A stretch of DNA of 64,000 bases from Nocardia sp. BMG51109. GTDB taxonomy: Bacteria > Actinomycetota > Actinomycetes > Mycobacteriales > Mycobacteriaceae. The stretch is taken from assembly GCF_000526215.1 (NCBI RefSeq), contig NZ_JAFQ01000004.1:6262001-6326000 (forward strand). Reading direction: 5' to 3'. Positions 36,455 through 45,900 of this stretch are shown here, one piece after another. A program made the translations under genes and the position numbers. The notes under the pieces are model-generated. The model saw only the letters and a list, made by a program, of their open reading frames with translations, searched no databases and was not told where the DNA came from. Position 1 is the first letter of the stretch. The number at the start of each line of letters is the position of its first letter.

Positions 36455-37875
36455 GAGTCACCGCCCGGAGGCGTGGCGGGTGCGGGCTCTGTCTGCGCGT
36501 GGGCGCCGAGTTTCGTTGCGGAGGCGAACAGTTCGGATTCGGCGCGGGTGCGGACCGTGACGACGGCGCCGCGGTAGCGGGCCAGCGCGGGCAGCACGAG
36601 CAGGCCGTCGTCGAGCGTCCGCACCAGCCGGAGACGCTCCAGCATGGTGAGGACCTCCCGGGTGAGCCCGGGGACGTCGGCCTGCCACTGCGCGGCGAAG
36701 GTGGACCCGTAGCGGTGGGTGAGGGCCTGCACGGTCTCGCGGATCCAGTCGAACTCGACGACCGGATGTTCGGGCACCTCCGGCTCGTCCGCGGGCGGCT
36801 CCGAAACCTCCTCCGCGGCCTCATATTCGGAGTCGATGACCATCGGCGCGAAGACGGTCGACTCCGGGATGGCGGCGTCGAGCCGATCGGCCAGCGCGGC
36901 ACCGGGTTCGGGCAGGCGGCGGCGCGGCAGCGGATGGTCGATGTCGAGCACCCGGTCCGCGATCTCGCCGATGAGCAGCAGCGCCACCTGGGCGAGGGTG
37001 CCGGTGCCGGGGAAGCGCATATCGGAGAACCGGCCCGAGACGTCGATCAGCGCGACCCCTTCGGCCCGCCGCTCGGCCCGCAACCCGGTGAGCAGCTCGA
37101 CCTCGGCGACCACTTTCTCGGAGCCGAGCAGGGCGCGTTCGTCGTCGGGCAGCTGCTCGGCGTACACCACCGGCAGCTCGACCAGGGCGCGGCGCACCCG
37201 GCTCGCGGCCGCCGTCCGGGTGCGCCGCGCCGAACCCGGTGCGGCGCCGTCGGACTCGTCGGCCAGCAGCCCGCGCACACTGTGCAGGTGCTGGAGCACG
37301 CGGGGCGGCCGGAAGATCGCGAACACCACCGAGCGGTCGATGTCGTAGAGCGCCTCGCCGGCCTCCGGGTCGGCGGCCCAGCCGCCGGCGTCACCGTCGG
37401 CGAGGGCCACTGCCCCGCGCGCGGCGAGCCACGCGATCGCGTCCACGAACGCGTCCCGGTCCGCCGCGCGATCGGTGGACAGCTCCAGGCCCTCGACCCG
37501 GGTCGTGTACGACGCGACCTGATCGGCCAGCTCGGACAGCGTGATCTGGTCTCCCGCCCGGCCCAGCGCGGCGAGCGCGAGGGCGAGATAGGCGTATCGG
37601 CGCCGGTCGAAGACGCGGTCGGCGGGGGTGCGGGCGGGGCGGTCGGCGTCCAGGCGGTCCAGCACGGGGAACAGGCGGGCCGTCGTCTCGGTGACCTCCA
37701 GCCGGTAGCCGAACAGCTCCGCCAGATCCTCGCGCAGTTCGGTGGCCCACCGCCGGATCAGCGGCAGCGCGATGCGATCGGGGAAGCCGCGGGTCACCAG
37801 GTGGTTGGCCAGGATCACCCGGGCGGCGCGCTGATAGCTGTCCAGCGCGAGCGGGTCGATGCCGCGCGCGTGCAT
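36451..37875 (-). CDS. jetB: JetB-like protein (TIGR02678/DUF2398)
   Basis: Second gene of the Wadjet-type cassette, 474 residues. The N-terminus LDSYQRAARVILANHLVTRGFPDRIALPLIRRWATELREDLAELFGYRLEV is typical of DUF2398, a winged-helix protein corresponding to MukE/JetB-like adaptors that bridge the kleisin and the SMC heads. The middle contains TPADRVFDRRRYAYLALALAALGRAGDQITLSELADQV, and the C-terminus DWIRETVQALTHRYGSTFAAQWQADV. The ATG at 37875 shares its A with the jetA stop (TGATG), so translation is coupled. The last 25 residues (ASATKLGAHAQTEPAPATPPGGDS) look disordered. Confidence in the family is high; its role is inferred from the system. Confidence 0.9.
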   Translation of the reverse strand: MHARGIDPLALDSYQRAARVILANHLVTRGFPDRIALPLIRRWATELREDLAELFGYRLEVTETTARLFPVLDRLDADRPARTPADRVFDRRRYAYLALALAALGRAGDQITLSELADQVASYTTRVEGLELSTDRAADRDAFVDAIAWLAARGAVALADGDAGGWAADPEAGEALYDIDRSVVFAIFRPPRVLQHLHSVRGLLADESDGAAPGSARRTRTAAASRVRRALVELPVVYAEQLPDDERALLGSEKVVAEVELLTGLRAERRAEGVALIDVSGRFSDMRFPGTGTLAQVALLLIGEIADRVLDIDHPLPRRRLPEPGAALADRLDAAIPESTVFAPMVIDSEYEAAEEVSEPPADEPEVPEHPVVEFDWIRETVQALTHRYGSTFAAQWQADVPGLTREVLTMLERLRLVRTLDDGLLVLPALARYRGAVVTVRTRAESELFASATKLGAHAQTEPAPATPPGGDS

Positions 37876-39542
37876 CACGACCGACCGGACTCGGTTGCGG
37901 CGCGGGTGTTCTCGCGCACCTCCAGGCGCCGGTTGTTCAGGTGCAGCAGGCCGTGCGCCGTGCGGACGACGGTCGAACCGGCGTGCTCGCGGACCGTCAG
38001 CGTGACCCCGCTGTCGGTACCGGTCGTACCGCCCACCCGGCCGCGCACCGGGACCCAGGCCGTGGACGCCGCATCGAGCAGGCGCAGCAGCACCTCGGTC
38101 TCCCGGTCGTCGAGTGCGCGCTCGTAGACGTCGGCGGAGGCCAACCCTCGGGCGGCGTCGGCGCGGGCGCGCTGCGCGTCCAGCTGTTCCTGGCGCAAAC
38201 GCCGGACACCGGCGTCGTTGCGCTGGATCCGCGACGGCGCCCCGGGCGAGGGCGGGCGGCCGGTCTCGGCCAGGGTCCGGGCGATCTCCAGCGGCGGTGC
38301 GTCCCACCAGGATCGGATCGCCGGCACCACATCGGCGTCGGGATGCTCCATGGCCAGGTGCCGCGGCCGGCCGAGCCCGAATACGGCGTCGAACAGCGCG
38401 TGCGCGCTCTCGGCGGTGGGCGCGGCGGTGAACCAGCCGGCCAGGTGCCGCAGCGCCGATTCGCGGCTCACCCCGCCCTTGCGGGTCTCGGTGACCCGGC
38501 GCAGCAGCGACAGCACGGCCGCGATGGCGCTCATCGTGGCCTCCCGCAGCCGCTCGGCCTCCGTGACCGGATTGCCGTCGCCCGCACCGGCATCCGCGGT
38601 GGTGGCGACGAACCAGCCGCGCAGGCCCTGCCAGCGGGCCCGCCAGTCGGCCTCCCGCTCGGGCAGGCTCAGCAGCACCCGCTCGTCGCAGGCGCCGGCG
38701 CGGGCGATCAGCTCGTCGACCCCGGTGTCCTCGACCTCCGCGATGGCGGCCGTCAGCCGCGGCGCGAACCGGGCCAGATCCATACTGAACTCGCGCATGT
38801 GCGCCAGCAGCGCATCCTTGTGGGCGAGAAACGATTCCGGCGTCGCCTCGGTGGTGCGGACCAGATCGCCCAGGGTCAGGTAGAAGTGCGCGGCCCGGTC
38901 GGCCAGTTCCGACAGCGCGGTGTCGAGCCGATTGAGGATGCGGTACACCCGCTCCGCGTCGCCGGTGCGGTTCGCGCGCGCGAGCGCGTCGAGATCCGAC
39001 AGCAGCTCCGGCAGCACCAGCCGGGACAGCGACGCCTCGTCCAGCCGCACGCCGAGGACGTCCGCGACCGCGCGGTAGGCCTGGTAGCCGGCGCGGGAGA
39101 ACTGATAGACGAAGTGCCGGTTGCGGTATTCGGCGAGGGTGGCCGCGCGGCTGCCGTCGTAGCTGCGCTCCAGCACGCCCCACCGGTGCAGCTGCTCGAG
39201 CAGCGGCCCCACCTCGGCTGCGGTGAGCCGGGGCGCCTCGGGGAACCGGGCCAGGGTCTCGGACACGTCGTTGGCGTGCAGTAACACCACGTAGGCGGCG
39301 CGCGCGTGATCGAACGCCCGCAGCACCCACAGATATTCGCCGCGCTTCTCGGCGGTGGCGAACGAGAACAGCCGCAGCCGCTCGCCGGCCTCGGATCCCT
39401 CGATCGGGACCGGGTCGGCGGAGCCGCCGATACCGACCGGAGCGAACACGGTACGGCCGCGGTCGACGGTCGCGCTGTCGAACAGGGCCGTCGGCGCGGC
39501 GGCGGCGTCGGGCAATTCTTCAGCGGACTCGGTCACCGGCAC
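37875..39542 (-). CDS. jetA: JetA-like protein (TIGR02677/DUF2397)
   Basis: First gene of the Wadjet-type cassette, about 555 residues. DUF2397 proteins serve as the MukF/kleisin-like subunit that closes the SMC ring. Diagnostic stretches: RLFSFATAEKRGEYLWVLRAFDHAR, EYRNRHFVYQFSRAGYQAYRAVADVLG, FYLTLGDLVRTTEATPESFLAHKDALLAHMREFSMDLARFAPR, and the C-terminal RLRQEQLDAQRARADAARGLASADV. The start is uncertain: GTG at 39542 or at 39536; no strong ribosome site is seen. A TPR/XRE regulator gene lies upstream on the same strand after 165 bases and may control the cassette. Confidence 0.9.
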   Translation of the reverse strand: MPVTESAEELPDAAAAPTALFDSATVDRGRTVFAPVGIGGSADPVPIEGSEAGERLRLFSFATAEKRGEYLWVLRAFDHARAAYVVLLHANDVSETLARFPEAPRLTAAEVGPLLEQLHRWGVLERSYDGSRAATLAEYRNRHFVYQFSRAGYQAYRAVADVLGVRLDEASLSRLVLPELLSDLDALARANRTGDAERVYRILNRLDTALSELADRAAHFYLTLGDLVRTTEATPESFLAHKDALLAHMREFSMDLARFAPRLTAAIAEVEDTGVDELIARAGACDERVLLSLPEREADWRARWQGLRGWFVATTADAGAGDGNPVTEAERLREATMSAIAAVLSLLRRVTETRKGGVSRESALRHLAGWFTAAPTAESAHALFDAVFGLGRPRHLAMEHPDADVVPAIRSWWDAPPLEIARTLAETGRPPSPGAPSRIQRNDAGVRRLRQEQLDAQRARADAARGLASADVYERALDDRETEVLLRLLDAASTAWVPVRGRVGGTTGTDSGVTLTVREHAGSTVVRTAHGLLHLNNRRLEVRENTRAATESGRS

Positions 39543-39707
39543 GAGAGTAGTACCGGGATGCGACAAGCCGACGCGGTGCCCGGTCTCGGCGCGCCGCGGT
39601 GTCGTGCGCGGGGGCGCGCCCGAGTGCCGCGGTGCCCTCGCCGACCCCGTGAACTGCGGTGCGGGCGACGAACACTCGTGTTCCTCGGGAGGCCGGGGCA
39701 CGCCGGT

Positions 39708-40937
39708 TCAGCCGGCGAGCGAGCGCAACCGGTCGAGATAGGTGTGGGTGCGGGGCTCGCCGGGGAAGCGTTCGATCATCTCCCGGGCCGCCTCGCCCGC
39801 GATCCACAGCAGCGAGGGCAGCGAACGCCGCCGCCCGTCGAAGGCGCGCATGCCCTCGTCGACGGCCCGCTCCAGTTCACGCGCCCGCACCGCGACCACC
39901 GCCAGCGTCAGCTGGGCCTCCGAGACGCGCATCGGCTTGCGCAGCGTGCCGTCGGGTCCGGTGGAGTTGCGGATCACCTGGTGGGCATAGGTTTCCGCGA
40001 GCCGGTCGTCGCCGGCGACCCGGCAGCAATCCATGGCGTAGAAGTCGAACTTCTGCGGATCCACCACGAAGTGATGGTCCAGATTGGTCGGATGGTCCAT
40101 TCGCTCGAGGATCGCCCGGCCCCGCTGCAGCGACGCCTCCATCCGCGCGCGGTCGCCCAGGCGGGCATGCGCCTTGGCCTGCTGGGCGGCGAGCTGGACG
40201 CCGACGCCGAGCTGCTGGGCGGTTGCCAGCGCGGTGTCGGCGGATTCGATCGCGCCGCGGTAGTTGCCCTGCGTCAGGGCGAACCAAGCGGCCATTTCGG
40301 CTCCCCAGCCGATGATTTCGCCGTGTTCGGCCTCTCGCCCCAGCGACATCGCGGCCCGCCGGGTGGCCTCGGCCGCGGTCCGCCAGCCCAGGTCGTAGTC
40401 GACGCAGCCGACCAGCAGGGCCACCCAGCCCGCCAGCACCAGCACCTCCCGGTGCTGCGCGAGTGTGAGCCGACCGTCCAGTAGGGAGGTGATGCGGCGC
40501 AGCCACGAGGTGCCCTCGGCGTGCAGTTCGTGCGGGTCGGTGTAGGGGTACTCGCTGCACAGGCGCTCGGCGGTGATGTGAATGGCATCCAGTGTCGCGG
40601 ACGAGACGTCGGACATCCGCAGCCGGCCGATGAACTCGAGGGTGTCCATGCCCGTCGAGGACAGCAGCTCGTCGTCGCGGTTGGGCCGGGCCTTGGGGAA
40701 GAACGCCGCGGTGACCGTGTCGAAGGCGGCCGCGATGATCGGGGCGTAGAAATCGTCCGGCCGCGACTCGCCGGATTCCCAACGGCGCCAGTTACGCAGC
40801 AGAGTATTGTCCGTCGGCAGGTTGTGCGAGGACTTGGCGCGCATGGCGCGCACGGCTTCGGCCTGTGACCACCCCCTGGCATCTCGTTCGGAGCGCATCC
40901 TGACAGCCCAGACGGGTCGATCGTCACCAGCGGTCAC
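39708..40937 (-). CDS. XRE-family regulator with C-terminal TPR-like helical domain
   Basis: Protein of 409 residues. The N-terminus holds a helix-turn-helix (RSERDARGWSQAEAVRAMR ... NTLLRNWRRWESGESRPDDFYAPIIAAAFD), of the type often found in actinobacterial XRE regulators, and the remaining about 300 residues form helical repeats (LAGWVALLVGCVDYDLGWRTAAEATRRAAM, RGAIESADTALATAQQLGVGVQLAAQQAKAHARLGD). Such repeats usually sense a peptide or partner protein. The GTG at 40937 may be almost leaderless (TACTACAT just upstream); ATG at 40898 is an alternative. Next to the jetABC genes on the same strand, and divergent from the recombinase-fold gene at 41156. Confidence 0.8.
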   Translation of the reverse strand: MTAGDDRPVWAVRMRSERDARGWSQAEAVRAMRAKSSHNLPTDNTLLRNWRRWESGESRPDDFYAPIIAAAFDTVTAAFFPKARPNRDDELLSSTGMDTLEFIGRLRMSDVSSATLDAIHITAERLCSEYPYTDPHELHAEGTSWLRRITSLLDGRLTLAQHREVLVLAGWVALLVGCVDYDLGWRTAAEATRRAAMSLGREAEHGEIIGWGAEMAAWFALTQGNYRGAIESADTALATAQQLGVGVQLAAQQAKAHARLGDRARMEASLQRGRAILERMDHPTNLDHHFVVDPQKFDFYAMDCCRVAGDDRLAETYAHQVIRNSTGPDGTLRKPMRVSEAQLTLAVVAVRARELERAVDEGMRAFDGRRRSLPSLLWIAGEAAREMIERFPGEPRTHTYLDRLRSLAG

Positions 40938-40985
40938 GTATGTAGTATCCCACCAGTTAACGATCGGTGGCCCGAATAGGGCATC

Positions 40986-41009
40986 CAGATGTCACCGGAT
41001 TGACATCTG
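40986..41009. promoter_or_regulatory. 24-bp inverted repeat in the divergent regulator promoter region
   Basis: CAGATGTCA-N6-TGACATCTG, exact 9-bp arms. A second, adjoining palindrome TGCAATTGCA covers 41008-41017. They lie 50-80 bases upstream of the XRE gene start, in an AT-richer stretch, and are good candidates for the operator of that regulator. Confidence 0.5.
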
Positions 41010-41087
41010 CAATTGCATTTGCGAATGTCGCATCCTCGTAGTGGGCGGTTTGCCGGCCCGGTGCCGACCGATCGGTTTCGGCATCAA

Positions 41088-41111
41088 GCAGTACCGAAGA
41101 CGCAGTACCGA
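41088..41111. repeat. Direct repeat GCAGTACCGA x2
   Basis: Copies at 41088-41097 and 41102-41111, 14 bases apart start to start, 45-68 bases before the recombinase-fold gene. Possibly a half-site pair for a regulator; no further evidence. Confidence 0.35.
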
Positions 41112-41155
41112 CAAGAGAACAGCGAATCCCAGTCCACATCCAAACGGAGGTTCGG

Positions 41156-41461
41156 GTGGAAGCGTTGATCTATGGATACGTGCGTGACGACCTTGCCGAT
41201 GGCGACGGCGACGAGCTCGAGGATGCGATGTGCGTGCTCGCCGCCAGCGAGGGGCTCTGCTTCGCCGCCACGTTCCATGAATCGACCCAGGGTGACGGCG
41301 CCGCGTTCGCGGAGTTGACGGCCGAACTCAAGCGTGCCGAGGCCCACCACGTGGTGGTGCCGTCGCTCGAACACTTTGCCGGCCAGACGATCCCGCGCGA
41401 GTTGCTGATCGCGAAGCTGGCGGAGGAGGCGGAGGCGCAGGTGTGGACCATGGAGTGCTGA
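41156..41461 (+). CDS. Serine-recombinase-fold protein lacking the catalytic serine
   Basis: Protein of 101 residues resembling the N-terminal domain of resolvases. IYGYVRDD stands where a resolvase has YxRVS, so the Arg is kept but the nucleophilic Ser is Asp. The rest follows the fold: DAMCVLAASEGLCFAATFHES, ELTAELKRAEAHHVVVPSLEHFAG. There is no helix-turn-helix DNA-binding domain. It is therefore probably not a recombinase; the fold may have been reused for protein binding or regulation. GTG at 41156 has GGAGG eight bases upstream. It stands alone between the XRE regulator and PAC2 genes. Similar small proteins occur in Nocardia as unknowns. Confidence 0.65.
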   Translation: MEALIYGYVRDDLADGDGDELEDAMCVLAASEGLCFAATFHESTQGDGAAFAELTAELKRAEAHHVVVPSLEHFAGQTIPRELLIAKLAEEAEAQVWTMEC

Positions 41462-41591
41462 CCCCGCCGCCCGGACCAGGGAAGTAGTCCCGCATCGCGA
41501 ACGTCCTACATCGAGTACGGAGCGACGGCGTTGGGCAAGGCCCGCTGACCGGGCAGCCGGCCTTCGTCGTTGCCCGGTTCGGCCGCGCCGG

Positions 41592-41673
41592 AAATCCGTT
41601 CGGCCGGACCACAAATCCGCTCGGCGGACCACAAACCCGCTCGGCCCGACCGGAAATCGCTCGGCCGTGCCGG
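41592..41673. repeat. Four imperfect 20-21-bp tandem repeats
   Basis: Copies start with AAATCCG, AAATCCG, AAACCCG and AAATCG at 41592, 41613, 41633 and 41654, each followed by a CTCGG-type core and ending in GACCAC or CCGG. They lie in the space between the recombinase-fold gene and the PAC2 gene end. No coding or regulatory role is apparent. Confidence 0.7.
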
Positions 41674-41712
41674 AAGACACCGTGGCCGCTGCCGATTCCC
41701 CGCCGGCTTCGC

Positions 41713-42597
41713 TCAGAGGCTGAAGCCGCCCGGGCCCCGGCGGCGCAGATATTTCTCGAACTCCGCGGCGATGGCGTCGCCGTCGATCTTGGCCATCGCC
41801 TCGTTGAGATCGACGGCCGCGTCGCCGCGCTCCTCCAGCGAGCGCACGTACTCGCTGACCTCCTCGTCACCCGCGGTCATCTCGTCGACGGCCGCCTCCC
41901 AGTCCTCGGCCTGGGCGGGCAGCTCGCCGAGCGGGACCTCGATGTCGAGCACCTCCTCGACGCGGTGCAGCAGCGAGATGGTGGCCTTCGGATTCGGCGG
42001 TTGCGAGACGTAGTGCGGGACGGCGGCCCAGAACGACACGGCCGGAACGCCCGCGCGCACGCAGGCGTCCTGCAGGACGCCGGTGATACCGGTCGGGCCC
42101 TCGTAGCGGGTCTGCTCGAGGTCGAACCGCTCGGCCGCCTCCTTGCTGTAGGCGGTGCCGGTGACGGGGACGGGACGGGTGTGCGGGGTGTCGGCGAGCA
42201 GGGCACCGAGAATGACCACCGTAGAGACGCGCAACTGCTCGGTGAGTTCCAGGATGTCGCGGCAGAAACTGCGCCAGCGCATATTCGGCTCGATACCGTG
42301 CAGCAGCACGATGTCGCGGGTGCTGCCCGGCGGTGAGCACACCGACAGCGTGGTCGACGGCCACTGGATCTCCCGGGTGACACCGTCGACCTGGCGTACG
42401 GTCGGCCGGTTCACCTGGTAGTCGTAGTAGTCCTCGGAGTCCAGCTCGGCGAGCGGTTCGGCGTCCCAGATCAGTTCCAGATGCTCGACGGCGCCGCTGG
42501 CGGCGTCGGCCGCGTCGTTCCAGCCCTCGAAGGCGGCGACGAGCACCGGGTCGCGGAGCGTCGGCAGTTCCGGATCGGGTGATGCACTGGGGTTCAC
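41713..42597 (-). CDS. PAC2-family proteasome-assembly-chaperone-like protein
   Basis: Protein of 294 residues, PAC2 fold. Typical stretches: LRDPVLVAAFEGWNDAADAASGAVEHLELIW at the N-terminus, IVLLHGIEPNMRWRSFCRDILEL and GITGVLQDACVRAGVPAVSFWAAVPHYVSQPPNPKA. The actinobacterial member in Mycobacterium (Rv2125) also lies next to metH and in the proteasome neighbourhood, as here, and a structural likeness to eukaryotic assembly chaperones is known, but its bacterial function is not settled. The start is GTG at 42597, divergent from metH. Confidence 0.9.
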   Translation of the reverse strand: MNPSASPDPELPTLRDPVLVAAFEGWNDAADAASGAVEHLELIWDAEPLAELDSEDYYDYQVNRPTVRQVDGVTREIQWPSTTLSVCSPPGSTRDIVLLHGIEPNMRWRSFCRDILELTEQLRVSTVVILGALLADTPHTRPVPVTGTAYSKEAAERFDLEQTRYEGPTGITGVLQDACVRAGVPAVSFWAAVPHYVSQPPNPKATISLLHRVEEVLDIEVPLGELPAQAEDWEAAVDEMTAGDEEVSEYVRSLEERGDAAVDLNEAMAKIDGDAIAAEFEKYLRRRGPGGFSL

Positions 42598-42904
42598 TCG
42601 GTCAGCCTACGGCGTGGGGGCCGTATCGTTCACGGCATATGCGCCAACGCGCGTGTCGGCGGGCCGGTGTGGCACCGATGCTCCCCGTCCGTTGGGAGAC
42701 CGTCCGCCGAGAAAATTGTGAAACGTATCCAGGTCGATTGGTGGTGGGTTTGCCCGTGCCGCGGGCTTGTCCTCCCACCAGCGCAGACGCGGGATGCCCA
42801 CGGCCCGCCGGGCGCGGATATAGTGATGTGGGACCGGTCACCGAGGCGCTGCCGTGGCGGTCCTTCGACTAGAACTGTCCGGTCGTCCCACTACTCTGGA
42901 CGAC
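42598..42904. other. Divergent region between PAC2 and metH genes
   Basis: 307 bases with no recognisable gene. No B12-box or cobalamin-riboswitch core could be found upstream of metH. The metH ATG has no clear ribosome site and TACTCT lies about 8-13 bases before it, so the mRNA may be leaderless or nearly so. Confidence 0.45.
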
Positions 42905-45900
42905 ATGTCTGTCTCAGCTGGCGCCGAATTCGATACCACTTTGTTCGACACACTCGCCCGCCGGGTCGTGGTCGGTGACGGCGGAATGGGCACCATGCTG
43001 CAGGCCGCGAACCTCACCCTGGACGACTTCCGCGGCCTGGAAGGGTGCAACGAAATCCTGAACGAGACCCGGCCGGACGTGCTGCGGCACATCCACCGGG
43101 CGTACTTCGAGGCCGGGGCCGATGCCGTCGAGACCAATACGTTCGGCTGCAACCTGCCGAACCTGGCCGACTACGACATCGCCGACCGGATCCGGGACCT
43201 GTCCGAACAGGGCACCCGGCTGGCCCGCGAGGTGGCCGACGAGATGGGGCCGTCGGCCGACGGCGCGCCCCGCTACGTGCTGGGGTCGATGGGACCGGGG
43301 ACGAAGCTGCCGACGCTCGGCCACGCCCCGTTCGCCGCGCTGCGTGATGCCTACACCGAGGCGGCGCTGGGCATGCTCGACGGCGGCGCCGACGCGATCC
43401 TGGTGGAGACCTGCCAGGACCTGCTGCAGGTGAAGGCCGCGGTCACGGGCAGCCGGCGGGCGATGGCGAAGGCCGGCCGCCGGATTCCGATCATCAACCA
43501 CGTCACCGTGGAGACCACCGGAACCATGCTGGTGGGCAGCGAGATCGGGGCGGCGCTGACGGCGGTCGAACCGCTCGGCGTCGACATGATCGGCCTCAAC
43601 TGCGCCACCGGGCCGGACGAGATGAGCGAGCATCTGCGCCACCTGTCCAAGCACGCGCGGGTGCCGGTGTCGGTGATGCCGAACGCGGGCCTGCCGGTGC
43701 TGGGCGCCAACGGTGCGGAATATCCGCTGACCCCGGAGGAACTGGCGATCGCGTTGCGCGGCTTCGTGACCGAGTTCGGGCTGGCGCTGGTCGGCGGCTG
43801 CTGCGGGACCACGCCCGAGCACATCCGGCAGGTCGCCGAGGCGGTGTCCGAGGTGTCGCCGACCCGGCGCGAGCCGCAGCCGGAGCCGAGCGTGTCGTCG
43901 ATGTACACGGCGGTGCCGTTCGAGCAGGACGCCTCGGTGCTGATGATCGGCGAGCGCACGAATGCCAACGGCTCCAAGGCCTTCCGCGAGGCGATGCTGG
44001 CCGCCGACTGGCAGAAGTGCCTGGACATCGCCAAGGACCAGACCCGCGACGGCGCGCACATGCTGGACCTGTGCGTCGACTACGTGGGCCGCGACGGCAC
44101 CGCCGACATGTCCGAGCTGGCGAGCCGGCTGGCGACGGCGTCGACCTTGCCGATCATGCTGGACTCCACCGAAACCGCCGTGCTGCAGGCGGGTCTGGAG
44201 CACCTCGGCGGCCGCTGCGCGATCAACTCGGTGAACTACGAGGACGGCGACGGTCCGGACTCGCGCTTCCAGCAGACGATGCGGCTGGTGGCCGAGCACG
44301 GCGCGGCGGTGGTGGCGCTGACCATCGACGAAGAGGGCCAGGCGCGCACGGCGGAGAAGAAGGTCGAGATCGCCGAGCGGTTGATCGCCGACATCACCGG
44401 CAACTGGGGTCTGCGCGAGAGCGACATCATCATCGACTGCCTGACCTTCACGCTGGGCACCGGGCAGGAGGAGTCGCGCCGCGACGGCATCGAAACCATC
44501 GAGGGCATCCGGGAACTGAAGCGCCGACATCCGGACGTGCAGACCACGCTCGGCCTGTCGAATATCTCCTTCGGCCTGAATCCGGCGGCGCGGCAGGTGC
44601 TGAACTCGGTGTTCATGCACGAATGCGTGCAGGCCGGACTGGATTCGGCGATCGTGCACGCATCGAAGATCCTGCCGATGTCGCGCATCGCCGACGATCA
44701 GCGCGAGACGGCGCTGGATCTGGTCTACGACCGCCGCGGCGACGACTACGACCCGCTGCAGAAGCTGATGACGATGTTCGAGGGCGTGTCGACGGCGTCG
44801 TCGCGGGAGTCGCGGGCGGAGGAACTGGCCGCGCTGCCGCTGTTCGAGCGGCTGGAGCGCCGCATCGTCGACGGTGAGAAGGCCGGGATGGACGCCGATC
44901 TGGACGCGGCGATGGCCGAGGTGCCGCCGCTGCAGATCATCAACGAGACGCTGCTGGCCGGCATGAAGACCGTGGGCGAGCTGTTCGGGTCCGGGCAGAT
45001 GCAGCTGCCGTTCGTGCTGCAGTCCGCCGAGGTGATGAAGTCGGCCGTGGCGCATCTGGAGCCGCACATGGAGGCCACCGACGATGCGGGCAAGGGCCGG
45101 ATCGTGCTGGCCACGGTGAAGGGCGACGTGCACGACATCGGCAAGAACCTGGTCGACATCATCCTGTCCAACAACGGATACGAGGTGGTGAACCTCGGCA
45201 TCAAGCAGCCGATCTCGGCGATCATCGACAGTGCGGTGGACAAGAAGGCCGACGTGATCGGCATGTCCGGGCTGCTGGTGAAGTCGACGGTGGTGATGAA
45301 GGAGAACCTCGAGGAGATGAACACCCGGGGTCTGGCCGAGTACCCGGTGCTCCTCGGCGGCGCCGCGCTGACCCGCTCGTACGTGGAGAACGACCTGACC
45401 GAGGTGTACCAGGGCGACGTGCACTACGCCCGCGACGCCTTCGAGGGCCTGCGGCTGATGGACGACATCATGACCCGCAAGCGCGGCGGCGACGTGGAGG
45501 ACGACAGCCCCGAGGCGATCGCGGAGCGGGAGAAGGCCGCCGAACGCAAGGCGCGGCACGAACGTTCGAAGCGGATCGCCGCCGAGCGCAAGGCCGAGGA
45601 GGCGCCCGTCGAGATACCCGAACGCTCCGACGTGGCCGCCGATCTGCCGGTCGCGGTGCCGCCGTTCTGGGGCAGCCGGGTGGTGAAGGGTCTTGCGGTG
45701 GCCGAGTATTCGGGCCTGCTCGACGAGCGCGCGCTGTTCCTGGGGCAGTGGGGCCTGCGCGGGCAGCGCGGCGGCGACGGGCCCAGCTACGAGGAACTGG
45801 TGGAGAGCGACGGGCGGCCGCGGCTGCGCTACTGGCTGGACCGGCTGTCCACCGAGGGCGTGCTGCAACATGCCGCGGTGGTCTACGGCTACTTCCCGGC

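Noticed and set aside
31676..39542. Complete Wadjet system
   Set aside because: The JetD nuclease gene is absent in the window, so only a JetABC set can be claimed.
41156..41461. Active serine recombinase or mobile element
   Set aside because: The catalytic Ser and the DNA-binding domain are missing, and no attachment sites or transposase partners are seen.
42598..42904. Cobalamin riboswitch upstream of metH
   Set aside because: No B12-box or conserved riboswitch core could be found by eye. The region is only a divergent promoter.
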